The translations under genes and the position numbers were made by a program. Under the pieces are notes generated by a model, which was given only the letters and a program-made list of their open reading frames with translations, had not been told where the DNA came from and made no database searches. Shown here in pieces: positions 22,342 to 34,077 of a stretch of DNA of 64,000 nt. This stretch comes from Hexactinellida sp. DTS-2022 (lineage: Eukaryota > Porifera > Hexactinellida), in assembly GCA_028753945.1 (NCBI GenBank), contig JAPNXP010000001.1:7368501-7432500 (forward strand), in the 5' to 3' direction. Each line of letters starts with the position of its first letter. The stretch's first letter is position 1.

Positions 22342-23546
22342 ATGTGGGAACATCCGAACATGATATCAAGGTATACATAGCACCTTTCAAAATTGTAATA
22401 TGTCATCATCTGATGACGTAATCGTCAATTTTCGCGCGCGAATTAACATGTTTTTAAAGCCTGCTTTTAACACAGTTAAACGCTTTATAAATGTTCAACA
22501 TTGGTACATAGTGATACCCAGATCTAGTTAAATAAAATATATCGAAATTATAAATGGAAAGTTGACACATTCCTCGGTTGTGAGGCAAATGTATATTTCC
22601 TAAAATGAGCCATAACTCCAAAACTATAAATGTTATGTAAACTAGACTAGTGCTAATCTGTCCGCTATAGGTTACTTCCTATTCATAGATAGTACATTTT
22701 ATATGCCTAACTTTGGTATCTTTTTAGTTTATGAGCTCATACCATATACGGAATGCGAGTTAATTATCTCATAAAATCAAAAAGTATTAAAGTTAGGCAA
22801 TGTTAAACTAGACAACTCTTCCCGTCAATTTTCTAACGGAACACATTACATTCTGTCTATTTTCTGTTATACAATGCATATTCGAAGAATATATATTATC
22901 TTTTCAGTGGGTTTGAATTGGGGCAATCAAATGCAAGATATCTTCACAGGTTTATAAACATTGCACAATTTTGGTACCAGTCTCGACTTTCTACAGTCAC
23001 TGGTTCATATCGAACGTGCTGTGCTACAAACAGACAGACAGACAAACATCAATCCTCACTTAGTAAATGAAATTGCTCCGCTTAATAGTGCCAACACTTT
23101 TACTTCCGTTAATAGGGTCGAAATAACTGGTCCCGAAGAGACTTCATAAGCGGAGTCAACTGTATAAAATTCATTGAATTTAGCTAAGAATTGGTACAGC
23201 TGCCAGCTGGATCCGTTTATATAAACATTACACATCATCGCGGGAGTTAATGTCCCTTACCACTGGAAATAGACTATCCACTGTATACTACTAATGAATA
23301 ACTGATAATGACTGAATTTATAGAATTGTTTATTATATATCCGTGAAATAAAAATAGTAATGTTTATTCTACATTTTAAACAAATAAGTAGGAATATGTA
23401 TTGAAATTACTCAAAAGGTCTGTTACGTTCGAAATTGATAAGTAGTCTGGATATCAAATAACCCAGCTCCTGCAAAAAGAATTGTTTATTGAGATGTAGA
23501 ACTTTATTACTATTTATAAATAAAATATTTGCAACCCTGGATTTAC
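22342..23546. repeat. Right flank of the MULE host repeat and other non-coding remnants
   Basis: 22342-22640 matches 55425-55640 (including GTCATCATNTGATGACGTAATCGTCAATTTTC, with only short parts quoted here as identical). The zone near 22960-23165 carries a Tigger-like remnant with CTCCGCTTAATAG and AAGCGGAGTCAACTGTA. No gene seen. Confidence 0.55.
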
Positions 23547-23627
23547 CTCTCCATAATAATGGTTTAATGGTGAGAATAAGACCGCGAAGCGGTCTTATTC
23601 TCATCTTTAAACCATTATTATGGAGAG
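23547..23627. repeat. 81-bp near-perfect hairpin with GCGAAGC apex
   Basis: The left arm begins CTCTCCATAATAATGG, and its complement ends at 23627. The arms of about 39 bp close on GACCGCGAAGCGGTC, so the apex is a C-GAA-G mini-loop. Single-stranded DNA or RNA from here would fold very stably. Related GCGAAGC hairpins follow at 23.9-24.0 kb. Confidence 0.8.
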
Positions 23628-23904
23628 ATTACACCCAAAGTGAGTAAATTACTTTGCAATTCAATTTACTGAAATAATTAATTGCGTATAATTTACCATT
23701 AATATAGCTGAACGAGCTATCCTTAAGAATTATTGAGCTATTAATTAACTAATAATTAATAACTATTGAGCAATGAGAATAACTTACTCAACATAATTCC
23801 CCAAACAAATTACAGTAATCACAACCCAAAATGAATTTTAGACACGCATTATTAAGTAATGGTGTATAACTCATTAGTAATATTATAGCTTTTTTGGAAA
23901 GGGA

Positions 23905-24020
23905 AAGGCCGCGAAGCGGCCGTTAATTGTATTGCGTAGTGCCTAACACGAACGAACAAAAGTCGCGAAGCGACTTTTGTGAGAGAGTGATCCGTCGCGA
24001 AGCGACCGAGACCGAAGGGC
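23905..24020. repeat. Cluster of three GCGAAGC hairpins (mobile repeat end)
   Basis: GGCCGCGAAGCGGCC, AAAGTCGCGAAGCGACTTT and GTCGCGAAGCGAC follow each other, then GACCGAAGGGCTCGTA. An inverted copy lies at 46840-46930 (ACGAGCCCTTCGGTC, GGTCGCTTCGCGACC, GGCCGCTTCGCGGCC), and shorter relatives at 51545-51600 and about 33510-33530. This is a dispersed repeat family. Confidence 0.75.
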
Positions 24021-24233
24021 TCGTAGTATAAAAATGTGATTACTTGCTAGCATCTTGTTCTACAATAAGATCAACACACGTATATTACTGAATTTACTTT
24101 GAAAACATCCCTAGTTGATCATATATTTAACGTAAATACGCACTGATAGCGTATAATGTATGATACGTATTATACGCAATACGCGTATCAATCAACTTGA
24201 GTAAGTTTTATCATTTGATATCTTACTTGCAGC

Positions 24234-24524
24234 TCATGCCAGTGTCCAGACTCCACAGCAACAGCTGAGCGTGTGTTCAGCACATTACGCAGGTTGAAAA
24301 CCTACCTGAGAAGCACGATGGGAGACGAGCGACTCACGGGTCTTGCACTAATGCACGTGCATCGAGATATACCGATCGAAGTTGAGAGGGTTATACATTC
24401 GTTTGATGCATCCGGACATCGGCGATTGCACTTCTCTCAAATAATTAAGATTTTAAGATTCAATATAATGCACAATCTTACTAATATTTATAGCCCATAC
24501 AACATTGTGCGTATCTTTTTTTAG
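24234..24524 (+). pseudogene. hAT transposase C-terminal dimerisation fragment
   Basis: The frame reads TATAERVFSTLRRLKTYLRS and then GDERLTGLALMHVHRDIP, the conserved hAT C-terminal dimerisation motif. No catalytic domain is found upstream. The fragment is directly preceded by TTACTTGCAG, a good splice acceptor, so it could be the last exon of a decayed multi-exon transposase, or less likely a captured exon. The frame loses similarity after about 24425. Confidence 0.75.
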
Positions 24525-24841
24525 GGGTCTGTGGGCCCCTCTGTATCTACATAATAACCAATACCATTGGTATTGAAAAGCATTGAGTAGGACAGAATAG
24601 TGTTTGTAATAATCGGAATCAGGTATTACCGTTGCTCGTAGTTCGTACTGTTAGGACTGTTGTATGACAGTTTACTTACCTATATTACTATAACCATAAT
24701 TAACCATGGATACTTTCTATCCATGACGGTTTACTTACCGTCTTTGCTATGGCTACACACTTCATACTTCCTATTACACATCTGCACTTATAAGGATTCA
24801 TATCTCAGTCTTGGTCTTGTTGCTCTAATACTCGGAAATCC

Positions 24842-25252
24842 TTGAACCTTACAACCATCAACAGTTTTATTAACAATTGTCAGAATACACTTGACTATCA
24901 AATTGAATCAAATATTCATAAATGCCGAGAAGAATCGGAAATGGAAATTCTTGCCCAGAACTTCAGCAATGTTCCAATATTGTTTATAATTGAATTGAAC
25001 CATCTTAAACTGGATAAAGCCGAGATCTCCAGAACCATTCAACTCCATCACGAAAACAAAATAGTGGAGTTCTCACTTCTAGGTTATTCAGTATATTCTG
25101 CTACTGGTGAAGGTAATTTTTTTAGTTATCTGCTGATAGGCGAACAATGGTACATGTATGATGGCATTAGACGCCCCAAACTATGTAAGCAAAACCAACC
25201 CTTAATCGGGTCGAAGGAAACAATAAGTAGTATTATGTACCTTATTCGCTAG
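24842..25252 (+). pseudogene. Stand-alone copy of the cysteine-protease-like transposon tail
   Basis: A 136-codon frame resembles the His-box end of the integrase genes in the inverted arms: VEFSLLGYSVYSATGEGNFF and WYMYDGIRR align with VTYKLLGYTLLSHGHFTL and YSYDGMMD. The expected GHF is GNF here, so the presumed catalytic His is missing. No integrase part is nearby. It is probably a fragment of a related but divergent element. Confidence 0.5.
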
Positions 25253-25452
25253 TTAGATTGTCATGTGGTGTTGCTAGCGGATATTATACTTGGCAATAAT
25301 TACTAACATATTTATCCTATTCATAATATTCATAAACAACAATCAGACATTATAGTATTTTAACTATTATTTCAGGGAGGAGAGGATCGGGGTGCAGGTC
25401 GGAGAACTATAACTAGAGATAATATTGCTATCTAGTTATATATTAATTAAAA

Positions 25453-26786
25453 GGGAAAATCCAAAAATACTCAACTTTTTTCAAAATTTCCAAATATACT
25501 CAACAATACTCAACTAATTTGTAAATACATGTATACTCAAGTTTTCCAAATATACTCAAGTTTTATTGGACTATTGAAACTAGTATGGTGCTCCAACCAC
25601 AAATATTAATTAGTACAAGCTGCTCGTCTGTTCTACGCGCGTCCTTACAACTTGTACTCGGGCCTGCGGCCCTCGCTTGTATTTCAAGTATGTTGCTTTT
25701 CAAATTAAATGTCGTTCTTGATGAGTGGCCCCTAGCTGTCTATTTATATCCGTGGATCCTAGCTATAGGTTCATATTGAGTAAATAATTTGGATATTTAT
25801 GCTAATTTGAACGGATAATTTTCTAGATATTAAAGCTTGTCCGTGTATAATAATCATCGATGCATTATACGATTATACGTTCGGGGAGCGTATAATGGAC
25901 CATATATAAGTTAAAATCGTTATACGTTATACGTTGTATGATGATTATACGTTACGTATGATGGCATTTTACGTTCACCTATCGTATAATGGACCATATA
26001 TACGTTATACGTTACGTATAATGCAACTATGATAATAATATACCAACTCCAAATATAAAATTTAAATATCACTAAGAAACTGTACCAGTAGACCCCTAAC
26101 TTTGCGATGTGGAGAAGTTATTGTATTGATTGATAACAATCGGATATCAAATAACACAATGGAATGTTAGAAATGTATGGCTAGACAGACAGAGCACAAA
26201 TAACTGATTAGATGCCTGAACTTCCTCTCGACCAATTTGATTACTGTCTCAGTATTCTATAATGCACACTTAAAATTTGACAGACACTAAAGCATTCAAT
26301 TATACTAATTGAATGCTAGCTGCTAATCCATACTGGAAAACCCTAGAATTTAATTGACAAAAGGTTTGACACCTTTTGTTATGGAAGATGTGAATATTTT
26401 TATTAGATATTGAACTAGTTTGTACATACAGTATTCCCAACTCCCTGCCAAATTTCAAGTCTATAGCTTTTACCAGTTCCTCAATCAATTCTGAACAAAC
26501 AAACAAACACAAAACGCTGTGATTTAATATATAAGATAGACCAAGTAGATAGAAACTTTCTAAACTTGAGTAGGTCTGTGAATTTATTGAAAAGTTGAGT
26601 AGATTTGGAATTTATTGACAAAAACTTGAGCAGAATTGGAATTTATTTACAAAAACTTTGAGCAGAATTGGAATTATTTTGAAAACTTGAGTAAATTCGG
26701 AAAGATCTAGTTTTATATTTGAGTGTCAGTAAAAGTTGAGTATATTTAGAAATTTTCAAAAAGTTGAGTATTATTGGAATTTTCCC
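25453..26786. mobile_element. Non-coding element with GGGAAAAT ends and ATACTCAAC subterminal repeats
   Basis: The left end GGGAAAATCC...AATACTCAACTT is mirrored by AAGTTGAGTATT...GGAATTTTCCC. Both sides carry several copies of ACTCAA(C/G)TTTT at about 25-45 bp spacing. The interior (25800-26040) holds ATACGTTATACG repeats. No duplication of the target was established and no gene found. Confidence 0.65.
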
Positions 26787-27474
26787 ATTAATATTTAAAT
26801 AACATGAAAATAGTGGCTCTTCGCTCTTATAACCCCCATGATGAATGTCTAGAATCTAGATACTCCCGCGAAATATTACACGAGCATTCCTATACTGTTA
26901 AATACCAAGTAATTGTGAGAAAACAACAATTATTTTGTTGATGAAAAACAGTATAACATGATTAGTTGAGATATAGCAATATGGCTTCATGTGTTCTATT
27001 ATTAGACCGGACAGTTTTTTTATCTGGACAATTCTGAAGTAAAATATAATATATTTCGAAAAATCTGTCCGCCCGGACAGTATTTAGACCCGGACAGATT
27101 TTTCGAAAACACAACCACTCCTAAAGATTGCGCACTTTAACTTAAGTAAATATATTTCTCAGTAATTTATTACTGAACATACTTGTGTCCGTCAGTCGAT
27201 GTCAGACTCAGAATATTTCCTATACAACGTTTATACTCTTCAGAATTGAATTCCATAATGTTCTATATATTGCGAAATGATTTCGAAGTTAATTATGGGA
27301 ATTCTTTTATACTGATAAGATGAATGGATATTTCTAGTAATTGATTCGCGAAAATCAAAATATTATGAAATTGCAGTTGTGTGTACTGATTGATAACGTG
27401 TAATAAATAGACAATGTTTGTTTTCCTATACTAGTATCATGTTGCAAATATATTTTTTATTTATCAATAATCAC

Positions 27475-27700
27475 TTTTCGGACAAATGACAATAATCCAA
27501 ATTACGATTCGGACAAATTACAATATTCCAAGTTACAATTCGGACAAATGACAATATTCCAAAATACGATTCGGACAAATGACAATGTACGAAATTACGA
27601 TTCGGAGAAATGACAATATTCCAAATTAGGATTCGGACAAACGCCAGTTAGCGCTTTTCGGACAAATGACAACTTACAAATTCGGACAAATGCATACGCT
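27475..27700. repeat. Tandem repeat, about seven diverged units of 31 bp
   Basis: The unit starts TTCGGACAAATGACAATA and ends in an ATTACGA-like part. The first five units are close to 31 bp, the last ones are shorter. It lies next to a cluster of CCGGACAG motifs (27005-27110). Confidence 0.8.
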
Positions 27701-27712
27701 CCAGTTAACTAC

Positions 27713-27960
27713 CATGACAATTCTACAACTTCTTTGTACGACTTCCTAAACTTGTAGTTCCTATTGCATGATGACGCATTCTTTCTAATAGTATTCTTTC
27801 GATCAACTCTATACCTTACATACTATAAATCGCTGAGAAACAAATGATAATGTAACTAACACAATCATAAGAGCCTATTAGAAAGAATGCGTCATCGTGC
27901 AATAGGAACTACAAGTTGAGGAAGTCATAGAAAGAAGTTATAGAATTGTCATGGCTAGAA
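27713..27960. mobile_element. MITE with about 85-bp inverted repeats
   Basis: The left arm includes CATGACAATTCTACAACTTC and GCATTCTTTCTAATA; the complement ends with GAATTGTCATGG near 27952. The loop is about 80 bp. No coding sequence. Confidence 0.7.
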
Positions 27961-28760
27961 TATCCATGGTTATAATAATACAAGGTAGTTAAACTGTCAT
28001 GGTAGTTGATCTGTTATTACAGGGGCGGCACACCCGGTACGGCTGGTGCGGCGAGCGGCGTACCACTTTTCCAGGATTGCCGTGGATATGGATATCCATG
28101 GAGATATCCATGGATATAATCCATGGAGATCTTCATGGATGGATATCGAGTATTTGTCAAATCCATGGATATAGTGGATATCCATTTCAAATTTAACTTC
28201 GAAAATATTTCAAACCAGGTTTCTAAAAAATGAGTGTGAAAATTAAGTAGCCCTGTTTTTTTTGTCCTACCCCCAATTGGTTTACACGCCTAATTTATTT
28301 CATCTAATGAGGTTATTTACTAGCCTTATTATTCTAAAAGAAGGTGATTTTTACCTTTAGTTACGTCAAAAAGCTCAAAATAGTAACTGAATCGAATTTT
28401 TCTTTCACCTTTGGAAACCTTGCATGTCAAAGTATATTTGGGAATGCTAATACAAGAAATGTGTACTTTGTTATATTCCTGAGATTGACCTGTCAATCTC
28501 CTTAATTTTTAACTCACTCCTGAATATTTACTTGCCATGATTTTTATTCTGGTTTTTCGTTTATCCTACATGCTATATATACTTTTAGCTTATTAATTAA
28601 CCATAGAGGAGACAATTAAATTCAAAAAAATTAGTCGCGATGGAATTTCAAAATCTAGGATTTGTCATCGAACCCAATAATCTAGTATAAGCCATCAATA
28701 ATTTCCCAGAAAGAGATGTTTTGAGGCTGATAGTGATATTTACGAACTTTGATTATATGG

Positions 28761-30308
28761 TAGTACTGTTGTATGACAGTTTTACTACCATGACAGACTT
28801 ACTACCTCTATTACAAGTACCATTGATGTTCTCTATCCATGACAGATTTACTACCTTACATGACAGAATTACTACCCTTTGATCATGACTTGACTATTAC
28901 CAGTGGCGTATCTAGGGGGGAGATTTGGGTGTCCAAACACCCCCCTCAGCATAGCATACTGGTTCCAAAAGTTGTTGTTAATATTATAATAATATATCGA
29001 TACACCTAAATAAGAGTCCTGGTCTCTGAACCAGCTGGATTCAGAATGTTGTAATTATTAATAAATGTTATGGTATTGCTTTCATAGGTCATAGACTAAA
29101 CAAAGTCCATTTAACCCTCTTCGCATGCTCTGAACACCCCCCTCAACCAAATCCTAGATACGCCCCTGATTACTATGCACTTTTAATGGTTTCTTTCTTT
29201 CTTCTACTTGACTAAATACAAACAGCATGTATTCAAAATATTAGGAAATGGTAATTCATTTATATTATTTATTTTACTCATCGATTCAAGAAATCACATA
29301 CAATAATGAATATCTCTGAATTTTCAAAGCTTGTGAATTTTCTGTCCCATGTAATTTTGCCGAGCGATTTATTGAACTCAACAAAATTCGCGAGACGATA
29401 TTTTAAAATGCGTGCCTCAGGCTATCAACTTGGTGAAGTTATTGAACATGATACATATCGTACTGCAACTTTTTTTTCACAGACAGCTTCAGTGATGCAA
29501 TTATTATTGAGTAGAGCGATACGGTTTTTGACAGCTAATACATTATCAGATTTCCCAATATGTTATGTATTGTTAAACCCATTAAAGGTCCTATCTACGA
29601 TGTTAGAATAATTATCTATTTGCTATACCGTTCACAATGCTATACATATTAATTAACCTAGTAAATAATGAATACGGGGAAGGCGGATGTGGAAATGTCA
29701 ATAATATAGATAATTGAGCAAGTCAAATCCAATAAATATTTTTAAAGATACAAGTAAATATTTCATATATTGAATTGTTATATGGATCCTATTGAAAATG
29801 TACGCTTTTCTAATTGTCATCTATGGATCAGGGGTAAAATCAGGCCATTTTAAGTGTGATGGTATGGAGCCTAGAGAAAAATCTCAGTGTCACCGTAGCC
29901 CTAGGTGTTATCCATTATTCATTGTAATTTGTTGAATGCCATTGAAACAACCCTAGCTGGTTTATGATGCGTGTCAGTGCATTAGAGAGAAAGAACTATG
30001 ATAAGTAATAATAGTTTGTAAAGATACAAGAATCAAGTCTATAATTTGTGTACTTTCTTAAATCGATGAGTAAAATAAATAAATAAAATAATATAAATGA
30101 ATTACCATTTCCTAATATTTTGAATACATGCTGTTTGTATTTAGTCAAGTAGAAGAAAGAAAGAAACCATTAAAAGTCCATAGTAATAGTCAAGTCATGA
30201 TCAAAGGGTAGTAATTCTGTTATGTAAGGTAGTAAATCTGTCATGGATAGAGAACATCCATGGTACTTGTAATAGAGGTAAAACTGTCATACAACCATAC
30301 AACAGTAC
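28761..30308. mobile_element. 1.5-kb element with about 270-bp inverted ends
   Basis: 28750-28900 plus 29169-29295 is inverted relative to 30060-30308; shared parts include TGTATGACAGTTTTACT and TCTATCCATGACAG. The left copy is interrupted by the MITE at 28901-29168. A 101-codon open frame at 29306-29611 (plus) lies between the arms; I do not recognise it. A fragment of the same family is at 24655-24760. Confidence 0.7.
28901..29168. mobile_element. hAT-type MITE, 5-bp TSD, empty in the partner arm
   Basis: The ends are CAGTGGCGTATCTAGG and CCTAGATACGCCCCTG, flanked by ATTAC (28896-28900, 29169-29173). The partner arm near 30183 is continuous across ATTAC. It is the innermost member of a four-level nest. 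Confidence 0.9.
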
Positions 30309-30859
30309 AATATTTAGTTGATAAATAATAAATATACATAAATTATAGGACCTAGATCTTCTGGATATTTTGTTGATATTTAGAGTTAGAAATCTATAAA
30401 TATTCAATGGATATCCATGGATATCCACAAAAAATGGTCTGGATATGGATATGGATATGGATGCGATTTTTCATCTCCACGGCAAGCCTGCACTTTTCAG
30501 AGTGGTCCGGCGTCGCGGCACCACTTCAGGATGGCCAGCTGTGTAGTACCACCTCTATCTGTTCGAAATTATACAATTAATTGATAATTTATCCAATTAA
30601 TGCTTTTATGATCACTGGACCACACTCAAATACCTGGTGTTGAACCGCCGGACCGCATTCAAATACCTTGTGCGGCGTCGCCCGACCACATTATAATACA
30701 GTAAATTCTCCGCCGTACCACTTTTCGAAAGGACGTGCCGCCCCTGACAACAGTACAAACCAAGTTCACTGTATTGTGTAATATATGAAATTGGTGTGTT
30801 GTAGCATTTATGTATTAGCACATTTTAACAGTTGATTTTCCTCATACCAACTCGCATCA

Positions 30860-32026
30860 ATGGCAGAATCCAGCTCTAAATTAGTTATACAGATTGCTAG
30901 AGAGAGACCAGTGTTGCTGTTAGAACTCAACCTCGATATTCTTATAAATATATTAGCATTTTGTAATCCCAAAACGCTCTCAGCTCTCTCGCTATGTTGC
31001 AAACAGCTCTACACGATCTGTAACACAGATGTGCTATGGAAATATATTATTCGGTATCGCTATAAAAACGTGAGCACTTCTCTCATGTCTCATTTCCCTT
31101 CTCACAAGTCTCTATTCCAGCACTATTGCTATTACAGACATCAGCTGAATGGCCTATGGGTCCTGCATCTACCTCCTTTCAACATCGTCCTTAGGATTTG
31201 TCAGTCTAGAATAAACCCATTAGAGTCCATAGGGCTCCTACCCGAACTAAGATCTATCAACTACTTTAACAACCCAATCGAATATCAAGAAATAGTACAG
31301 TTCTTCCACAAAGATAGCTCAATTGCTATTGAAACTGAGGATAAATTCATATTTTCGTGTTCAGGGGAGTTCGAATGTGGAGAGACTATCAAACCTCTCC
31401 AATCTATGAAGCTAAGCAAGGGTCCTATGAGGAATCTAGTTTGTGTTATAACTCCTAGCCTTATCCGAAGACTCGTCACAGAAGATTTATACATCAGAGA
31501 GAGACTTGGTATAATATCTAAACGCTACAAGGATCCTGCCTGTGAAATATATCTAACAAAGGTTGTGGTTAGTCAGGTTTGTACTGCTGAGCCTCAGGTG
31601 TTGTTGCCTGGTGTGTACCAGGGCGAGTACTCAGCACATGGAATAGAACTGTTGCTGGTTTACTACCGTGAAGATAAAATAATAGCTAAAAAGCTTACAG
31701 GCGACCCAAATATCCCAGGAGACCAAATATCACTGAGATGTTCTCACATAAATAAATTGAAAGTGAGCTCTCCAGTTGCTGTCGATATGTCACTAGGTGA
31801 AAAGGCATATGAACTGCCCCCTCCCTCTTATCCTCATAAGTTTATTGCTCATTACGCTGGCGAAGGACAGATCGCTTTTACAGGATTTTCTAATCCAACT
31901 TTCTGTAGTGGGAGAATGTACGTAGCTGATGACAGTACATTTGTGTTTGCTTGGGATTCTCCCTTGTTCTGGTATGGATTATACAGAAGATGTGAAGACT
32001 TGACGAATGAATGCACGTTTGTATAG
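30860..32026 (+). CDS. FBXO31: FBXO31-like F-box protein
   Basis: Intronless frame of 388 residues. The F-box lies at about residues 18-65 (LLLELNLDILINILAF...LCCKQLYTICNTDVLWKYI) and would bind SKP1, making the protein the substrate receptor of an SCF ubiquitin ligase. The C-terminal half carries the FBXO31 substrate-binding fold: GVYQGEYSAHGIELLLVYY then KLTGDPNIPGDQISLR, matching GLFKGTYGSHGLEIVMLSF and KITGDPNIPAGQQTVEI of the vertebrate protein, and near the end IAFTGFSNPTFCSGRMYV. Human FBXO31 is 539 residues; the shorter length reflects a missing N-terminal extension and a missing acidic insert. The ATG at 30860 is the first in frame before the F-box. A polyadenylation signal AATAAA lies at 32080-32085. 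It stands alone in transposon-rich DNA and has no obvious defect. Confidence 0.8.
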   Translation: MAESSSKLVIQIARERPVLLLELNLDILINILAFCNPKTLSALSLCCKQLYTICNTDVLWKYIIRYRYKNVSTSLMSHFPSHKSLFQHYCYYRHQLNGLWVLHLPPFNIVLRICQSRINPLESIGLLPELRSINYFNNPIEYQEIVQFFHKDSSIAIETEDKFIFSCSGEFECGETIKPLQSMKLSKGPMRNLVCVITPSLIRRLVTEDLYIRERLGIISKRYKDPACEIYLTKVVVSQVCTAEPQVLLPGVYQGEYSAHGIELLLVYYREDKIIAKKLTGDPNIPGDQISLRCSHINKLKVSSPVAVDMSLGEKAYELPPPSYPHKFIAHYAGEGQIAFTGFSNPTFCSGRMYVADDSTFVFAWDSPLFWYGLYRRCEDLTNECTFV

Positions 32027-32079
32027 CAACTACTTTATTTTTGAATTATTTGTATTTTGCGGTACTAATGTATTCCCTC

Positions 32080-32085
32080 AATAAA
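32080..32085 (+). terminator. Polyadenylation signal of the F-box gene
   Basis: AATAAA 54 bp after the stop codon, in an A-rich context. Confidence 0.6.
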
Positions 32086-33585
32086 AAAGAATTGAAACAA
32101 ATTTAACCTCTATTTTCTCGAGGTATTAAAAAGTACAGTACATATGTGCCTTAAGTACAATACACATTTGCATAAGCCATAAGGTACTGTCATTCCATAT
32201 ATGGTCCCCCACGGATATTCCGGCCGGACCATCCATGGCGCCATGGTTGATATGGGGGACCATGTACGGCACCATCAATGGTCTGGCCAGACCATCTAAG
32301 GCTCCGTGGATCGTCCCACCGGAACCATTCGGCGTGTTCTGACTCTAATCTGCCGTGTAATGTATATACATCCGAATATTCTTCGACGCCGAAGTTCATC
32401 TCTAGACAATGCGTCTTGCTTAGCCTAATTTGTCAAATTATAGAGAACTATCAAAACTACTACAAAGTGGTACTATTCTAAAACATGGGCGGCACAAGTC
32501 AGGCTATTGCAGTGGCGGCGGATTTATGGGGAGAGCACAGGGGGCACGTGCCCTCCCTCCCCTTGAAAATATTGCCAATGTAATATGTACAAAATTAGGT
32601 CCCCCCCCCTTACTATCGCTCGCTCCGGTGCAAATAGTGTATTTTTGGATATAGTGCCAACTCCAAATTCCAATGTATCGGCCACAATTGATCACTTAAG
32701 GGACACATTTTGAAGGTGTTAAAACTCATCTAACTTCCTCAAATCAAGTCCAATCCAATTTTTATGCCGATATTCGTAATCAACACTAAATTTGGCGTCA
32801 TTTAAGTGGTCACCTGAGACAATTTTTCCTTGGCGACGCAGGAATGTTGTAGGAATTTAATAACATTACATTCTCAAATTTTATTCTAACCCTATCGAGT
32901 GACCCCTTGTTCGACTCCACTCAGCTTCCTGAAGCTAGTTAGACACATGCGGACCCTCTCAAAAGTCATTTGGTGCAATTGTACTGTTCTGACATATTTG
33001 TTCCGGCTGCAAAATGGTTCCGGCCGGTACCAATTTGTCATAAATTGTTCATTTAACAAATTTGTTCCGGGCTAAATTTGGAGTGTTAATCATTTCTATG
33101 GGTTTGTCTATTCCATAGCAAATTCGTTCCGGATTATTTATACCAGTAATCACACTTAGACGGTTCCTTATGCAACACTTAAGTAACACTTCAAACCAAG
33201 TTTATAAAATAGAAGGCAAATACAAATATATTTTTATCTAAATAGGGGTTAGAATCCCGGGAATTCTTTCTAAATCCCAGGTTTCAATACTTCATTTGTT
33301 AATAGTTTTCTGTTATACGATATACACGTATATACGTATATACCCTTCGTTGCCCCAGGTATGTGAATGTCAAACTGAAACTAAATTCAATTTCAATTGA
33401 ATTGAAATGGGATTTTTCTATTTGTACCTTTTACCCCTGGCAACGAAGGGTTTAATTGACCTAACAACAGTTAGAATATTGAATAAGTATTCAAAATCTC
33501 AATTGTAAGATCACTCAACCGCTACGCGCTCTCGTTTATTCATCAAAATATGGCTCATTATTAGTTGTTTCAACTTAACAACAAA

Positions 33586-34077
33586 CAGTGGCGGCGCCAG
33601 GGGGGGGGCATGGCCCCCCCTATTTTGAGGCTGCCCCCCCCCTAGAATAACAATGTTGTACACAGTGATGTGCTCCGTTACTAAATCTTCCGTTTACTCC
33701 GTTACCGTTACTTTATATCTCCCGTTACCGTTACTTTATTTGTTCCGTTACTTTACTCCGTTACTTTTGTTAAGTTTTTCCTTTGTCAGTACAGTAACCT
33801 TAATGTAACGGTAACTGATTTAAAATAACGTCGTAATGGCAATGGAATAAGTTTAACGTAGTAACGGTTACTGTGTTACGGTAATGTAATGGTAAGAGTA
33901 ACTGATTAAAGATAACGGTAACTAGTTAAAAGTAACGGATGTCCGTTACCGTTACTCCGCGACGCCCGTTACCGTTACTCCGTTACTAGTAACGGAGCAC
34001 ATTACTGGTTGTACAGTGTGGCCCCCCCCTGAAATCCCCCCTGGCCACCCTACCTGAAAATCATGGCGCCGCCTCTG
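33586..34077. mobile_element. hAT MITE (outer), perfect 8-bp TSD
   Basis: The ends are CAGTGGCGGCGCCA and TGGCGCCGCCTCTG, flanked by ACAACAAA at 33578-33585 and 34078-34085. It is interrupted by another hAT MITE (33663-34007). Confidence 0.9.
33663..34007. mobile_element. hAT MITE nested in the outer one, perfect 8-bp TSD
   Basis: The ends are CAGTGATGTGCTCCGTTAC and GTAACGGAGCACATTACTG, flanked by GTTGTACA at 33655-33662 and 34008-34015. The interior is made of GTTACCGTTACTCC repeats in both orientations, forming one long imperfect hairpin. Confidence 0.9.

Larger units (their letters stand above)
28072..30490. mobile_element. hAT-type element with GGATATCC repeats, perfect 8-bp TSD
   Basis: The ends are CAGGATTGCCGTGG and CCACGGCAAGCCTG, flanked by CACTTTTC at 28064-28071 and 30491-30498. 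The subterminal zones are runs of CATGGATATCC. The interior holds another element (28761-30308). Confidence 0.9.
28020..30746. mobile_element. Outer hAT-like element, split by an inner 2.4-kb hAT
   Basis: The ends are CAGGGGCGGCACACC and GACGTGCCGCCCCTG. Without the insertion (28072-30490) the element is only about 300 bp. A second copy, inverted and partial, is at about 47600-47648. Flanks TGTTATTA and ACAACAGT do not match, so the target duplication has decayed or one end is displaced. Confidence 0.65.

Noticed and set aside
27475-27700. CRISPR-like array
   Set aside because: Units are contiguous without unique spacers, diverged, and the genome is eukaryotic.
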